Shown here: positions 34,335 to 42,467 of the stretch, in pieces
How positions within the stretch are numbered: the first letter of the stretch is position 1
How the letters are laid out: each line of letters opens with the position of its first letter
NCBI GenBank assembly: GCA_020025775.1
Contig: JAHHRN010000002.1
Coordinates: 62,001-126,000 of the forward strand
DNA from: Acutalibacter sp.
Lineage (GTDB): Bacteria; Bacillota; Clostridia; Oscillospirales; Acutalibacteraceae
Direction of reading: 5' to 3'
Length of the DNA: 64,000 nt
Program-made: the position numbers and the translations under genes
The notes under the pieces: generated by a model
Databases searched by the model: none
Seen by the model: the letters and a program-made list of their open reading frames with translations, nothing else
Told to the model about the DNA's origin: nothing

Positions 34335-35732
34335 ATGGTATTTAGTAGTCTGCAATTTATTTTTATTTTCATGCCCATTTTCTTTTTGGGTTATTATCTG
34401 GTTCCGGCTCAATATAGAAATGCCGTGCTTTTACTTGGCAGTTTAAGCTTTTACTTTGTCGGTGCTTTTTATCATCCTGAGCATTTTATTTTGTTCCTGC
34501 TCAGTATCCTTTTGGATTTCTATATGGGCATCTTTATGGAAAAACGAAAGACGAAGAAAAAGCTTTATTTAGGGCTCGGCATCTTTTTCCATTTAGTTGC
34601 GCTTGTTATTTTTAAGTACGCAGGTTTCTTGGCAGGAGAACTTAGTAAACTGCCGTTTTTACAGTTGTCTGTAAATGTTTTCTTGCCCATCGGTATTTCC
34701 TTCTACACCTTCCAAGGTATTTCCTATCTTGTGGATGTTTACAGAGGAACGGTTCGTGCGGAAAAAAGCCTTTTAGATTATGCTGTTTATATTTCTATGT
34801 TCGAACAGCTGATTGCAGGTCCGATTGTAACCTACGATACCGTAAAAAATCGTTTACATAATCGAATCATCCGCAAGTCTGATGTGATTCGTGGTTTGGA
34901 AGTTTTTGTGTTTGGCTTAGGTTTAAAAGTGCTTTTGGCAAACCCCATCGGCAAGCTTTTTACCGATGTGCAGAATATCGGCTTCGAAAGCATTTCCACA
35001 CCGCTCGCGTGGATGGCGATTTTTGCCTTTACTTTCCAAATTTATTTTGACTTTTTCGGCTATTCGCTTATGGCTATAGGCCTCGGCAAAATGCTTGGCT
35101 TTGAAATCCCCAAAAACTTTGATTTTCCGTACCTGTCCACATCTATGACCGAATTTTGGCGCCGTTGGCATATCACACTCGGTTCCTGGTTCCGTGAGTA
35201 TGTTTACATTCCGCTCGGCGGCAATAAGAACGGCACAAAACGAACCATTTTGAATCTTTTGATTGTATGGCTTTTGACTGGCGTATGGCACGGTGCAGGA
35301 TATAACTTTCTTTTGTGGGGTGCGCTTCTCTTCTTGATTATCACGATTGAAAAATTCTTCCTGAAAAAATATTTAGACAAGAAGCCGTGGCTCGGACATT
35401 TATACATGTTTTTCCTGATTCCCTTGACTTGGGCGGTGTTTGCCATAGAAGATATGGGACAACTCGCTACCTTTATGGGCAGACTTTTCCCGTTCTTCGG
35501 CGGCGGATTCTGGTCGGTATTCCGTTATGATTATTTAAAATACTTAAAATTATATTGGATTTTCTTTGTATTTGGTACACTGTTCAGCTTCAAAAAGCCG
35601 TTTGAGCTTTTGAAAAAACTGGACAAAAAAGACCATCGTATTATCAGCATTCTCTTGTTTATTATTTTAGCAGGTAGTGTGTATTGTATGTATAAGGGCT
35701 TTGACGATCCCTTTTTATATTTCAGATTTTAG
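34335..35732 (+). CDS. MBOAT-family membrane O-acyltransferase (PatA/AlgI-like)
   Basis: A polytopic acyltransferase expected to move acyl (probably acetyl) groups across the membrane for transfer to a cell-surface polymer. The 465 residues contain many TM helices, the MBOAT motifs FLPIGISFYTFQGISYLVDVY (near residue 115), EFWRRWHITLGSWFREYVYIPLGG, and the catalytic His319 in LLTGVWHGAGYN. The length and motifs are those of the AlgI/PatA/DltB branch. I start at ATG 34335, with GGTGG upstream, rather than five codons earlier. The next gene encodes an SGNH hydrolase, the usual partner of PatA-type systems, and a sigma/anti-sigma pair follows. Confidence 0.9.
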   Translation: MVFSSLQFIFIFMPIFFLGYYLVPAQYRNAVLLLGSLSFYFVGAFYHPEHFILFLLSILLDFYMGIFMEKRKTKKKLYLGLGIFFHLVALVIFKYAGFLAGELSKLPFLQLSVNVFLPIGISFYTFQGISYLVDVYRGTVRAEKSLLDYAVYISMFEQLIAGPIVTYDTVKNRLHNRIIRKSDVIRGLEVFVFGLGLKVLLANPIGKLFTDVQNIGFESISTPLAWMAIFAFTFQIYFDFFGYSLMAIGLGKMLGFEIPKNFDFPYLSTSMTEFWRRWHITLGSWFREYVYIPLGGNKNGTKRTILNLLIVWLLTGVWHGAGYNFLLWGALLFLIITIEKFFLKKYLDKKPWLGHLYMFFLIPLTWAVFAIEDMGQLATFMGRLFPFFGGGFWSVFRYDYLKYLKLYWIFFVFGTLFSFKKPFELLKKLDKKDHRIISILLFIILAGSVYCMYKGFDDPFLYFRF

Positions 35733-35746
35733 AGAGGTAAATGTCT

Positions 35747-36571
35747 ATGAAAGAAATGAACAAAACCAAAAAAATCAATCTGATTGTTTTGTCTGTGTTC
35801 CTTGTTTTGATTGTAGTTTGCGTTGTCATTATCGGCGTGCGAAAGATGCAGTCAAATAAGGCAGAAACGAATACAACCATTCCGACTACAGTAACAGAAG
35901 CCCCGGTAACCGCCGAGACGCAAACAGCACCGCCTGCGACTCAGCCGCAGGCAACACAAAAACCGAGCGAGCCGCAAAAGTTAGAAGAAGTTAAGGGCGA
36001 TATTGTTACTCAAGATGCATTATTTATCGGTGATTCCAGAACCGTCGGTATTGCGGAATATGCCAACATCAAAGGCGCAGATTTCTTCTGCGATGTCGGT
36101 ATGAGCGTATATAATATCCCGAAAAAAACACTTTCTGTAGAAGGCGTTGGCAAGGTATCTTTAGATGAATTGCTCTCCAATAAGCAGTACAAAAAAGTTT
36201 ATATAATGCTTGGTATTAATGAAGTCGGTTACAACATGAATACTACGCAGAATAAATACAAAGAATTGGTTGATACAGTCTTGGCAAAACAGCCGAATGC
36301 GGTTGTGTTCGTTCAGGCAAATCTGCATGTTACAAAAGAGCGTTCGGAACAAGACGGCGTTGTAAACAATCAGAAAATTAATGAATTAAATCAGAAAATC
36401 AAAGCGCTTGCGGATGGGAAACGTGTGTTCTACTTGGATGCAAATTCGGTTTTTGATGATGGTAACGGCAACTTAGCCGATGACAAAACCGGCGACAAGG
36501 CACATCTTTATGCAAAATATTATAAAGCCTGGGGCGCATGGATTGTGGAAGAATCTAATAAGATGGTATAA
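35747..36571 (+). CDS. Membrane-anchored SGNH/GDSL hydrolase-family protein (PatB-like partner)
   Basis: A 274-residue protein. One N-terminal TM anchor (about 9-31) is followed by a Thr/Pro/Glu-rich extracellular linker (to about 85), then an SGNH domain with the nucleophile motif ALFIGDSRTVG (Ser97), a block III-like IMLGINEVGYN and a C-terminal DDKTGDKAHLY with the expected Asp/His pair. In PatA/PatB- or OatA-like systems such a domain puts acetyl groups on peptidoglycan or teichoic/secondary polymers outside the cell. It starts 14 bases after the MBOAT gene; an in-frame ATG two codons upstream (35741) is also possible. The polymer target is inferred. Confidence 0.87.
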   Translation: MKEMNKTKKINLIVLSVFLVLIVVCVVIIGVRKMQSNKAETNTTIPTTVTEAPVTAETQTAPPATQPQATQKPSEPQKLEEVKGDIVTQDALFIGDSRTVGIAEYANIKGADFFCDVGMSVYNIPKKTLSVEGVGKVSLDELLSNKQYKKVYIMLGINEVGYNMNTTQNKYKELVDTVLAKQPNAVVFVQANLHVTKERSEQDGVVNNQKINELNQKIKALADGKRVFYLDANSVFDDGNGNLADDKTGDKAHLYAKYYKAWGAWIVEESNKMV

Positions 36572-36585
36572 GGAGAAGTAAGTAA

Positions 36586-37068
36586 ATGCAAAAGGAGCGG
36601 TTTTGCGAATATATCAGAGAATATGAAAACGCCATGTATGCTGTTGCGTTTTCTGTTGTTCAAAACGAGGCGGATGCTGCTGAAGTTTTAAGTGAATCCG
36701 TATACCGCGCCTATAAAAACTTACCCTCCTTGCGAAATTCCAAAGCTTTTAAAAGCTGGCTGTTGCGCATTGTCCACAATACAGCGGTGGAAGAAATCCG
36801 AAAACATGGCAAGTGTATTCCAACAGATAGCTTCCCGGAAGCTGAGGCAGAAGAACGCGTAGAAATCACGACTAAGCTGGCACTTCGAGAGGCAGTAGAA
36901 AGCCTGCCACAGCCCTACAGAACCGTTGTAGTACTTTTTTATTATGAAAATTTGCCAACATCCGATATTGCTAATATCACGCAAACAGCAGAACCGAATG
37001 TTCGCAAACAGCTTTCCCGTGCCAGAGGAATGCTGAAAGAACTGTTAAAGGAGGACTTTTTGGAATGA
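36586..37068 (+). CDS. ECF-type RNA polymerase sigma factor (SigV-like)
   Basis: A 160-residue sigma factor with region 2 (EYENAMYAVAFSVVQNEADA, then AYKNLPSLRNSKAFKSWL and VHNTAVEEIRKH) and region 4 (LPQPYRTVVVLFYYENLPTSDIANI, then VRKQLSRARGMLKELL), and the short linker typical of ECF sigmas. The next gene overlaps it by four bases and encodes an RsiV-type anti-sigma, so SigV is the best functional match. In Bacillus, SigV answers lysozyme and turns on O-acetylation. Its own target promoters cannot be identified here. It starts 14 bases after the SGNH gene with AAGGAG upstream. Confidence 0.9.
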   Translation: MQKERFCEYIREYENAMYAVAFSVVQNEADAAEVLSESVYRAYKNLPSLRNSKAFKSWLLRIVHNTAVEEIRKHGKCIPTDSFPEAEAEERVEITTKLALREAVESLPQPYRTVVVLFYYENLPTSDIANITQTAEPNVRKQLSRARGMLKELLKEDFLE

Positions 37069-37958
37069 ACGATTTTGATTCTAAACTTAGAAAAAAAGCG
37101 CAAGAAGATTCTAAAGAACTCCCTAAAATTGCAAAAGATGCGATTGAATCTGCATTGGCTGATTTACCGAATACACCGCCGAAAAGAAACCTTCGCCTTA
37201 TTTTTTCTCGTGTTGCAGTGGCTGCGGCAAGCTTCATTTTTGTTTTCCTTTGCCTCTTGCCCAATGTGAGCGTGGCATATGCGAAAACGCTGGAAGAAGT
37301 GCCGGTGCTTGGTAAGATCGTGCATGTTATTACGATTCGCAATTATTTCTTGGAAGAAGAAAACCATGATTTAGATGTTAAAGTACCGCAGGTAGAAGGC
37401 GGCGACAGCCAGGCGGCAGATGCACTGAATACCGATGCAGATGCTTTAACAACTGCACTCGTAAAGCAGTTTTATAATGATTTGGCAGAAAACGGCGGCA
37501 GTGGATTCGGCTCTCTGCATGTAGACTACGAAAAAATTGCCGATACAGATGCTTGGTTTACCTTGAAATTAGACGTAACAGAAACCGCGGCAAGCAGCAA
37601 TCACTATTATAAATACTATCATATGGATAAGGTAAAGGATGCTGTAATTACGCTACAGGATTTATTTGTGGATGACAGCTATCGTGCTATTTTAAAAGCG
37701 GAAATTCATCGGCAGATAGACTTGCAGCTGCAGGAAGACCCGAGTAAGAGCTATTTTGTTTCGGAAGCGGATTTTGGTACGGATTTTGCGGAGCTACAGC
37801 CCGACCACAATTTCTATTGGAATGCAAACGGCGACCTTGTTATTCCGTTTGACAAATATGAAATTGCACCCGGCTCTATGGGTAACCCGGAATTTGTAAT
37901 TTCCAAATCTCTGCTACAGGATTGCTTAAAAGAAGAATATAAAAATTTAAAATTCTGA
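37065..37958 (+). CDS. rsiV: RsiV-like anti-sigma factor and probable lysozyme receptor (DUF3298)
   Basis: A 297-residue single-pass protein: cytoplasmic sigma-binding N-terminus (1-46), TM (about 47-66), then an extracellular domain. Just after the TM is SVAYA, an Ala-x-Ala signal-peptidase site where Bacillus RsiV is first cut on lysozyme binding, followed by VPVLGKIVHVIT as in RsiV. The C-terminal DUF3298 part includes LQEDPSKSYFV and VIPFDKYEIAPGSMGNPEFV, closely resembling Bacillus RsiV in wording and order. It should hold the sigma factor until lysozyme arrives. Translation is coupled by an ATGA overlap. A hairpin follows. Confidence 0.9.
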   Translation: MNDFDSKLRKKAQEDSKELPKIAKDAIESALADLPNTPPKRNLRLIFSRVAVAAASFIFVFLCLLPNVSVAYAKTLEEVPVLGKIVHVITIRNYFLEEENHDLDVKVPQVEGGDSQAADALNTDADALTTALVKQFYNDLAENGGSGFGSLHVDYEKIADTDAWFTLKLDVTETAASSNHYYKYYHMDKVKDAVITLQDLFVDDSYRAILKAEIHRQIDLQLQEDPSKSYFVSEADFGTDFAELQPDHNFYWNANGDLVIPFDKYEIAPGSMGNPEFVISKSLLQDCLKEEYKNLKF

Positions 37959-37961
37959 TTT

Positions 37962-37995
37962 AAAGGCGGCAAGCTACGGCTGGCCGCCTTTTGCT
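37962..37995 (+). terminator. Terminator of the O-acetylation/sigma operon
   Basis: AAAGGCGGC (37962-37970) pairs with GCCGCCTTT (37983-37991) across a 12-base loop. The T-tail is short (TTTTGCT), so termination may be incomplete. Confidence 0.7.
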
Positions 37996-38011
37996 ATCTT
38001 AAAATAGAAGA

Positions 38012-38040
38012 TTGACGCTGTAAAAATTCTATGCTATAAT
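38012..38040 (+). promoter_or_regulatory. Sigma-A-type promoter of the Crp-family regulator and ABC operon
   Basis: TTGACG (38012-38017), 17-base spacer, extended -10 TGCTATAAT (core 38035-38040). About 35 bases of leader precede the start. Confidence 0.8.
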
Positions 38041-38078
38041 GCAAATAATGTATCATATAAGACAGTTTGGAGCTAAAA

Positions 38079-38714
38079 ATGACAAAAGCGATGCAGCAAA
38101 AGGCGTTAGAAGCTTTAAAAAATATTCCCGTGTTTTCCTCGGTGCATGAAGAACAGCTTTTAAATATTTTAAAGAATTTTGCCAGCGTAGAAACCTTTAA
38201 AAAAGAGGAAACTATTTTTTCGCCGGATTCTGGTTTTAAAATTTACGGTGTTCTTCTGAAAGGGGAAGCCAGAGTTTTAAAAGATTATGTTACTGTAAGC
38301 ATCTTGAAAGAAGGGCAGGGGTTCGGGCTTGCGGCACTTTATCGTGAGGAAAAAGGCTTTGTAAATACGATTGAGTCAAAGACTGCATGTAAGGTGCTTT
38401 GTATTCAAAAAGAGGGGATAGACCAGCTTTTAATTGAAAATCCGAACTTCTCATTTTCTTATATTTCTTATCTTTCGGGCAGAATTTATTATTTGAACGA
38501 AAAAATTGAAGCTTATACAGCACCGAGTGCGGAAGAAAAGCTTCTGAATTTTCTCGAGAGTATTCGTCCGAAAAACGGCATAATCACCGATGCTTCTATT
38601 GCCGAATTAACACGTCAAGTGAATGTAAGCCGTGCGAGTCTTTATAGAGCGCTCGATGCTTTACAAAAGCGAGAGGTGCTTCGGTATGAACATAAACAAA
38701 TTATTTTTTTATAA
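38079..38714 (+). CDS. Crp/Fnr-family transcriptional regulator
   Basis: A 211-residue regulator with an N-terminal cyclic-nucleotide-binding-like beta-barrel (about 15-125, with FKIYGVLLKGEARVLKDY and GQGFGLAALY) and a C-terminal Crp-type winged helix (SIAELTRQVNVSRASLYRAL, recognition helix near residue 185). No Cys cluster for an Fnr-type Fe-S centre is seen. The effector is unknown. ATG 38079 has GGAGC six bases upstream. The ABC transporter follows after 12 bases, and the arrangement resembles Crp-family regulators that control an adjacent importer. It has its own promoter. Confidence 0.88.
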   Translation: MTKAMQQKALEALKNIPVFSSVHEEQLLNILKNFASVETFKKEETIFSPDSGFKIYGVLLKGEARVLKDYVTVSILKEGQGFGLAALYREEKGFVNTIESKTACKVLCIQKEGIDQLLIENPNFSFSYISYLSGRIYYLNEKIEAYTAPSAEEKLLNFLESIRPKNGIITDASIAELTRQVNVSRASLYRALDALQKREVLRYEHKQIIFL

Positions 38715-38726
38715 AGGAAGATTGTT

Positions 38727-39731
38727 ATGAAAAAATCTATGCAGCGTTCCTTAGCACTTTTACTTTCTGTTTTGTTCCTGCTTTCTTTTGCGGCATGCGG
38801 TAAAGAAAAGACAGAGATTTTACCGAAAGAAAAGCAAACCGTTCGTTTGGCAACACTTAAAGGTCCGACAGGTATCGGCGCCGCACGTCTCATGGAACAG
38901 AATGAGGCGGAAAAAACAGCCAATAAATATGAAATCAGCTTGCTTTCTGACCCGACCGCTGTTATGAGCGGCTTTGCAGGTCAAGGCGCAGAATATGATA
39001 TGGCGGCGTGCCCGCTTAATATGGCGTCTGTGCTGTATAATAAAACTAATGGTAATGTACAGATTCTTGCTGTAAATACTCTCGGCACACTCTATTTAGT
39101 TTCGGCTAAAGAACTTACCAGCCTTAAAGATTTAAAGGGTAAGACCATTATTGCGGCAGGTCAGGGCGCTAGCCCCGAGTATGTACTCAACTATTTACTC
39201 GAAAAGAACGGAATTAAAGATGAGGTTACCGTAGAATTTAAGTCAGAACACGCAGAGGTTGCTACTTTAGCAGCGGCAGCTTCGGAAAATGAGGAGACGC
39301 TTTATCTTTTGCCCGAACCCAATGTAACCGTAACTCAAATGAAAAATCCGGCTATGAAAGCGGCTTTTGACCTTTCTAAGTCTTTTGAAGAAGCTTCCGG
39401 CGTAGCACTGGCTATGGGTTGTATTGTTGTAAAGAAAGATTTTGCTGAGCAGAATCCTGCGGCAATCGAAGCTTTCCTTTCCGAATATGAAAAATCCGTG
39501 CTTTACACCAGTGAGCATTTAGAGGATACAGCGGCACTTTGCGAAAAATACGGTATCATTCCGAAAGCACCTATCGCAAAACAGGCTATTCCGCGTTGCA
39601 GTATCACCTTTAAAGTCGGCGACGAGATGAAGAAGATTGTAAGAGAAAACCTGAGCGTGTTAAAGAATGCAAATCCGAAATCTATCGGCGGTAATTTGCC
39701 CGGAGACGATTTTTTCTATGCAGCAAAATAA
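38727..39731 (+). CDS. NitT/TauT-type ABC transporter substrate-binding lipoprotein
   Basis: A 334-residue lipoprotein: signal peptide with lipobox LSFAAC (Cys at about residue 25), then a type II binding-protein fold of the NMT1/SsuA kind (QTVRLATLKGPTGIGAARLM, ELTSLKDLKGKTIIAAGQGA, PEYVLNYLLEKNGIKDEVTVEF). The length and order are usual for NitT/TauT/SsuA-like importers of sulfonates, nitrate-like anions or thiamine precursors; the ligand cannot be read from sequence. Its 3' end overlaps the permease start by 14 bases. It is the second gene of the regulator-led operon. Confidence 0.87.
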   Translation: MKKSMQRSLALLLSVLFLLSFAACGKEKTEILPKEKQTVRLATLKGPTGIGAARLMEQNEAEKTANKYEISLLSDPTAVMSGFAGQGAEYDMAACPLNMASVLYNKTNGNVQILAVNTLGTLYLVSAKELTSLKDLKGKTIIAAGQGASPEYVLNYLLEKNGIKDEVTVEFKSEHAEVATLAAAASENEETLYLLPEPNVTVTQMKNPAMKAAFDLSKSFEEASGVALAMGCIVVKKDFAEQNPAAIEAFLSEYEKSVLYTSEHLEDTAALCEKYGIIPKAPIAKQAIPRCSITFKVGDEMKKIVRENLSVLKNANPKSIGGNLPGDDFFYAAK

Positions 39732-40515
39732 AGGGATAACTTTTAACTTTTTAAAAAATGAAACCTTTAAAAGAGCCACACGAATGCTATTTTCGGCAGT
39801 CGTGTGGCTTGCCATATGGCAAATTCTTTATATGGTTATCGAAAACGATATTTTATTTGCCTCACCGGCTACTGTGTTCTCTCGACTTTGGACGCTTGTA
39901 GGCACAAAAGCTTTTTGGCTTAAAACCGCCCATTCGTTATGGGGGATAACCAAAGGCTATTTGCTCGGTGTGATTTTTGGAACGATTCTGGCGGTGCTTA
40001 CCGCTTCTTCAAAACTTCTTTATGCTGTTTTTCAGCCCATGCTATCTGTAATCAAGGCTACGCCTGTAGTTTCGTTTATTATTCTGGCACTGGTTTGGAT
40101 GCAAAAAAATACCGTGCCGGTGTTTATTTCCTTCCTCATGGTTTTGCCGGTTGTGTGGGCAAATCTTTCTGTCGGTATTCGTGAAACAGATGAAAAGCTT
40201 TTAGAGATGGCTAAGGCTTATAAGTTCGGTATCGGCAAAACGATTCGACACATCTATTTGCCAAGCGTTATGCCCGTGTTTCTGACAGCCCTTACTACTG
40301 CAACAGGTTTTGCATGGAAAGCCGGTATTGCGGCAGAAGTAATCAGTACACCGCGTCATGCGATAGGGTCGGAACTTTATAATGCGAAAGTTTATTTGGA
40401 AACGGCAGATTTGTTTGCGTGGACTTTGGTTGTGATTCTTTTGAGTATGGTTTTCGAAAAGCTGATTGTATATACAGTTTCAAAAATATCCAAGCGCGTG
40501 GCAAAGGAGAAATGA
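39718..40515 (+). CDS. NitT/TauT-type ABC transporter permease
   Basis: A 265-residue membrane protein with about six helices and the SsuC/TauC-like features WLAIWQILYMVIENDILFASP near the N-terminus, SLWGITKGYLLGVIFGTIL, and an EAA-type coupling loop near EMAKAYKFGIGKTIRHIYLP. I chose ATG 39718, overlapping the binding-protein gene, over an ATG 51 bases upstream that would add residues translated from inside that gene. It pairs with the short ATPase that follows directly. Confidence 0.88.
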   Translation: MQQNKGITFNFLKNETFKRATRMLFSAVVWLAIWQILYMVIENDILFASPATVFSRLWTLVGTKAFWLKTAHSLWGITKGYLLGVIFGTILAVLTASSKLLYAVFQPMLSVIKATPVVSFIILALVWMQKNTVPVFISFLMVLPVVWANLSVGIRETDEKLLEMAKAYKFGIGKTIRHIYLPSVMPVFLTALTTATGFAWKAGIAAEVISTPRHAIGSELYNAKVYLETADLFAWTLVVILLSMVFEKLIVYTVSKISKRVAKEK

Positions 40516-40516
40516 A

Positions 40517-41116
40517 ATGAAAATAAAGCTTCAAAATGTATCCAAAGCTTTTGGCGATAAACAGCTTTTAGAGAATTTTTCCTATACCTTTTCTGTAGAG
40601 CGTTGCACGGCCTTGATGGGACCTTCCGGTGTCGGAAAGACAACTTTACTGCGTCTTATGACCGGACTTGCCAAACCGGACAAAGGAAAAATCGAGGGTA
40701 TTTTTCAGAATTACAGCATGCTTTTTCAGGAAAACCGGTTGTTGCCGTTTAAAACCGCTTTGCAAAATGTAGCACTGGTCAGTGATGAAAAAACAGCGAA
40801 ACAGTATTTAGATTTGCTTTCTCTGAAAGGGGAATATGAAAGCTATCCTAAAGAACTCAGCGGCGGTATGCAACGCCGTGTAGCATTAGCAAGAGCCTTG
40901 GCGTTCCCGAGCGATTTGCTGATTCTAGATGAACCACTGAAAGGCTTAGATGAAGACCTGCGGCAAAAAGTGCTCGAAATTTTAGAAGCTGAATCCTTAA
41001 AAAGACCGATTCTGTGGGTAACACATGACAGAAGAGAAGTGGAATTCTTAGGCGCTTCTGTATATGAGATTACAGAGGCTCCTATTATTAATGCGAGTAT
41101 TCAGCACATATTATGA
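40517..41116 (+). CDS. NitT/TauT-type ABC transporter ATPase (short form)
   Basis: A 199-residue ATPase, shorter than the usual 240-260 of SsuB/TauB, ending soon after the H-loop. Walker A GPSGVGKTT, Q-loop SMLFQENRLLPF, signature LSGGMQRRVALARAL, Walker B LLILDEPLKGLDED and H-loop WVTHD are all present, so it should be active. The start at 40517 follows AAGGAG and the permease stop closely. No clear terminator follows; the next gene starts 60 bases on, after a TATAAT-like element at 41147 that lacks a convincing -35. Confidence 0.88.
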   Translation: MKIKLQNVSKAFGDKQLLENFSYTFSVERCTALMGPSGVGKTTLLRLMTGLAKPDKGKIEGIFQNYSMLFQENRLLPFKTALQNVALVSDEKTAKQYLDLLSLKGEYESYPKELSGGMQRRVALARALAFPSDLLILDEPLKGLDEDLRQKVLEILEAESLKRPILWVTHDRREVEFLGASVYEITEAPIINASIQHIL

Positions 41117-41176
41117 CAAAAGAACTATATTGTTGTATTATATTGCTATAATATGACGATATAGGAAGTGACAGCT

Positions 41177-41761
41177 ATGAATGGGAAGAACAAAAAGATC
41201 CTGTGCATAGCTGTTTTATTTTTGCTGTCTGTGTTCTTTTTAGTTGCTGTGATTTTCTTGCAACTGCGCTCTTGTGAATTGCAAAAAGAGATTACCGCAC
41301 GAAAAGAAATGCATGCGATAGAAGAAACAAAAGCCTGTAAAGATCACACAAAGCAGGAAGACTCAACCGAAATCACAACCAGTCAGATTCTTGAAATACA
41401 AAGAGAAGAACCAAAACAGACCGTTTCCTACGCGTCAAAGCCGACAACTCCAAAGGTAACGCAGTCGAAACCACCTATTAAGCACGAAGAAACCGAAACG
41501 AAAGTCATTCCAGCAACTACAGCGGTTCAGGAAATATTAACGGAAGCGAAGCCAACAGAGGCGCCTTCTGAGCCGGAACTTGCTCCTGTGCTGTCTGTAA
41601 ATCTGAAAACCAAGAAAATCCACGGCCCAAACTGCCCAGTATTAAATCATTCCAATCCCGAATCTGTAAAACAGATTTTACGGAAAGATGTCGAAGAATA
41701 TTTGTGGGAAGGCTATAGCTTTTGCTCAAAATGTAAGGGGTATGCTCAAGATGAAAGATGA
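41177..41761 (+). CDS. Membrane-anchored protein with C-terminal Cys/His (Ada-like) domain, copy 1
   Basis: A 194-residue protein: short basic N-terminus, one TM helix (about 9-31), a long polar Thr/Glu/Lys/Pro linker (about 40-140), and a compact C-terminal domain with KKIHGPNCPVL and GYSFCSKCKG. The pattern (K)KxH-x3-C...Y-x2-C-x2-C resembles the small Ada-like metal-binding domain attached to secreted nuclease-like proteins of Firmicutes. Function is unknown; the likely topology places the Cys/His domain outside. Its 3' end overlaps the next gene, which encodes the same architecture. I use ATG 41177, with GGAAG upstream, not the GTG three codons earlier. Confidence 0.7.
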   Translation: MNGKNKKILCIAVLFLLSVFFLVAVIFLQLRSCELQKEITARKEMHAIEETKACKDHTKQEDSTEITTSQILEIQREEPKQTVSYASKPTTPKVTQSKPPIKHEETETKVIPATTAVQEILTEAKPTEAPSEPELAPVLSVNLKTKKIHGPNCPVLNHSNPESVKQILRKDVEEYLWEGYSFCSKCKGYAQDER

Positions 41762-42254
41762 TGAGAAATCTTGCTCTAAAGGCAATGAAAAAGAGGAAAA
41801 GAAAGAGAAACTTTACCGTGTTTTGCAGGGCGTAGCGGGCTTTTGTTGTATACTTTGTGCTTTTGCTTTTTGTCTGGAACTGAATTCTTATATGCGCCTG
41901 AAACGCGAGTGTGTTTCTCTGCAAACAGAAACGCCGACAGGTATTGTATGGTATGAAGCTGAATCGACATCTGATTCTGAACCTATGGCAGAAGATTTAC
42001 AGGCGGAAAGCAGGGAAGATACTGCTGTTTACAATGGGGCGGCATCGTCACAGATTCCCGTAAAGCAGGAAAATACAGTGCCGCAAGAAACCGCTTACAT
42101 CCTAAATAAAAGCTCCAAAAAGATTCATAAGGCATCCTGTCATCATGCACAAACCATGAAAGAGGAAAACAAGCAAACCGTTTCTGCAAACGAATTACCG
42201 GGGCTTTTAGAACAGGGCTATACCTATTGCAAGGTCTGCTGTAAAGAAAAATAA
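41751..42254 (+). CDS. Membrane-anchored protein with C-terminal Cys/His (Ada-like) domain, copy 2
   Basis: A 167-residue paralogue in layout of the preceding protein: charged N-terminus, TM (about 22-42), polar linker, and a C-terminal domain YILNKSSKKIHKASCHHA ... GYTYCKVCC. The core K-K-I-H-x3-C and Y-x-Y/F-C-x2-C motifs are shared, although the linkers are unrelated. It overlaps copy 1 by about 11 bases; the start chosen at 41751 follows AAGGGG. The two are presumably made together and may bind a metal or each other at the cell surface. Function is unknown. Confidence 0.68.
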   Translation: MKDDEKSCSKGNEKEEKKEKLYRVLQGVAGFCCILCAFAFCLELNSYMRLKRECVSLQTETPTGIVWYEAESTSDSEPMAEDLQAESREDTAVYNGAASSQIPVKQENTVPQETAYILNKSSKKIHKASCHHAQTMKEENKQTVSANELPGLLEQGYTYCKVCCKEK

Positions 42255-42276
42255 ACCCGGAAATTTAATGAACATT

Positions 42277-42308
42277 ATTTGCAGATTTGCATGAAAAAAT
42301 CTGCAAAT
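42277..42308. repeat. Perfect 11-bp inverted repeat after the tandem Cys/His genes
   Basis: ATTTGCAGATT (42277-42287) pairs with AATCTGCAAAT (42298-42308) over a 10-base loop. There is no T-run directly after it. It may be a weak terminator, an operator or an mRNA 3'-end structure. The rest of 42255-42467 shows only the regulator promoter. Confidence 0.6.
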
Positions 42309-42382
42309 GCGCCGAATTAACAAAAAAGAGGGGCTTTTTTAGTCAAAATGTAAAAAAAATTCCGCAAATATCAAAAAATCGC

Positions 42383-42411
42383 TTGCAAAAAGTTGAAACA
42401 TTGTGTAAAAT
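42383..42411 (+). promoter_or_regulatory. Sigma-A-type promoter of the CdaR/PucR-type regulator
   Basis: TTGCAA (42383-42388), 17-base spacer, TAAAAT (42406-42411). The ATG at 42468 has GGAGG upstream. Confidence 0.65.
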
Positions 42412-42467
42412 ACATAGTAATGAATTAATGTTTTGTAATTTACACAAACGTGTGGAGGAATGCAGTC

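Noticed and set aside
41147..41152. Perfect TATAAT before the first Cys/His membrane protein
   Set aside because: No -35 match at 16-18 bases; mentioned only as weak.
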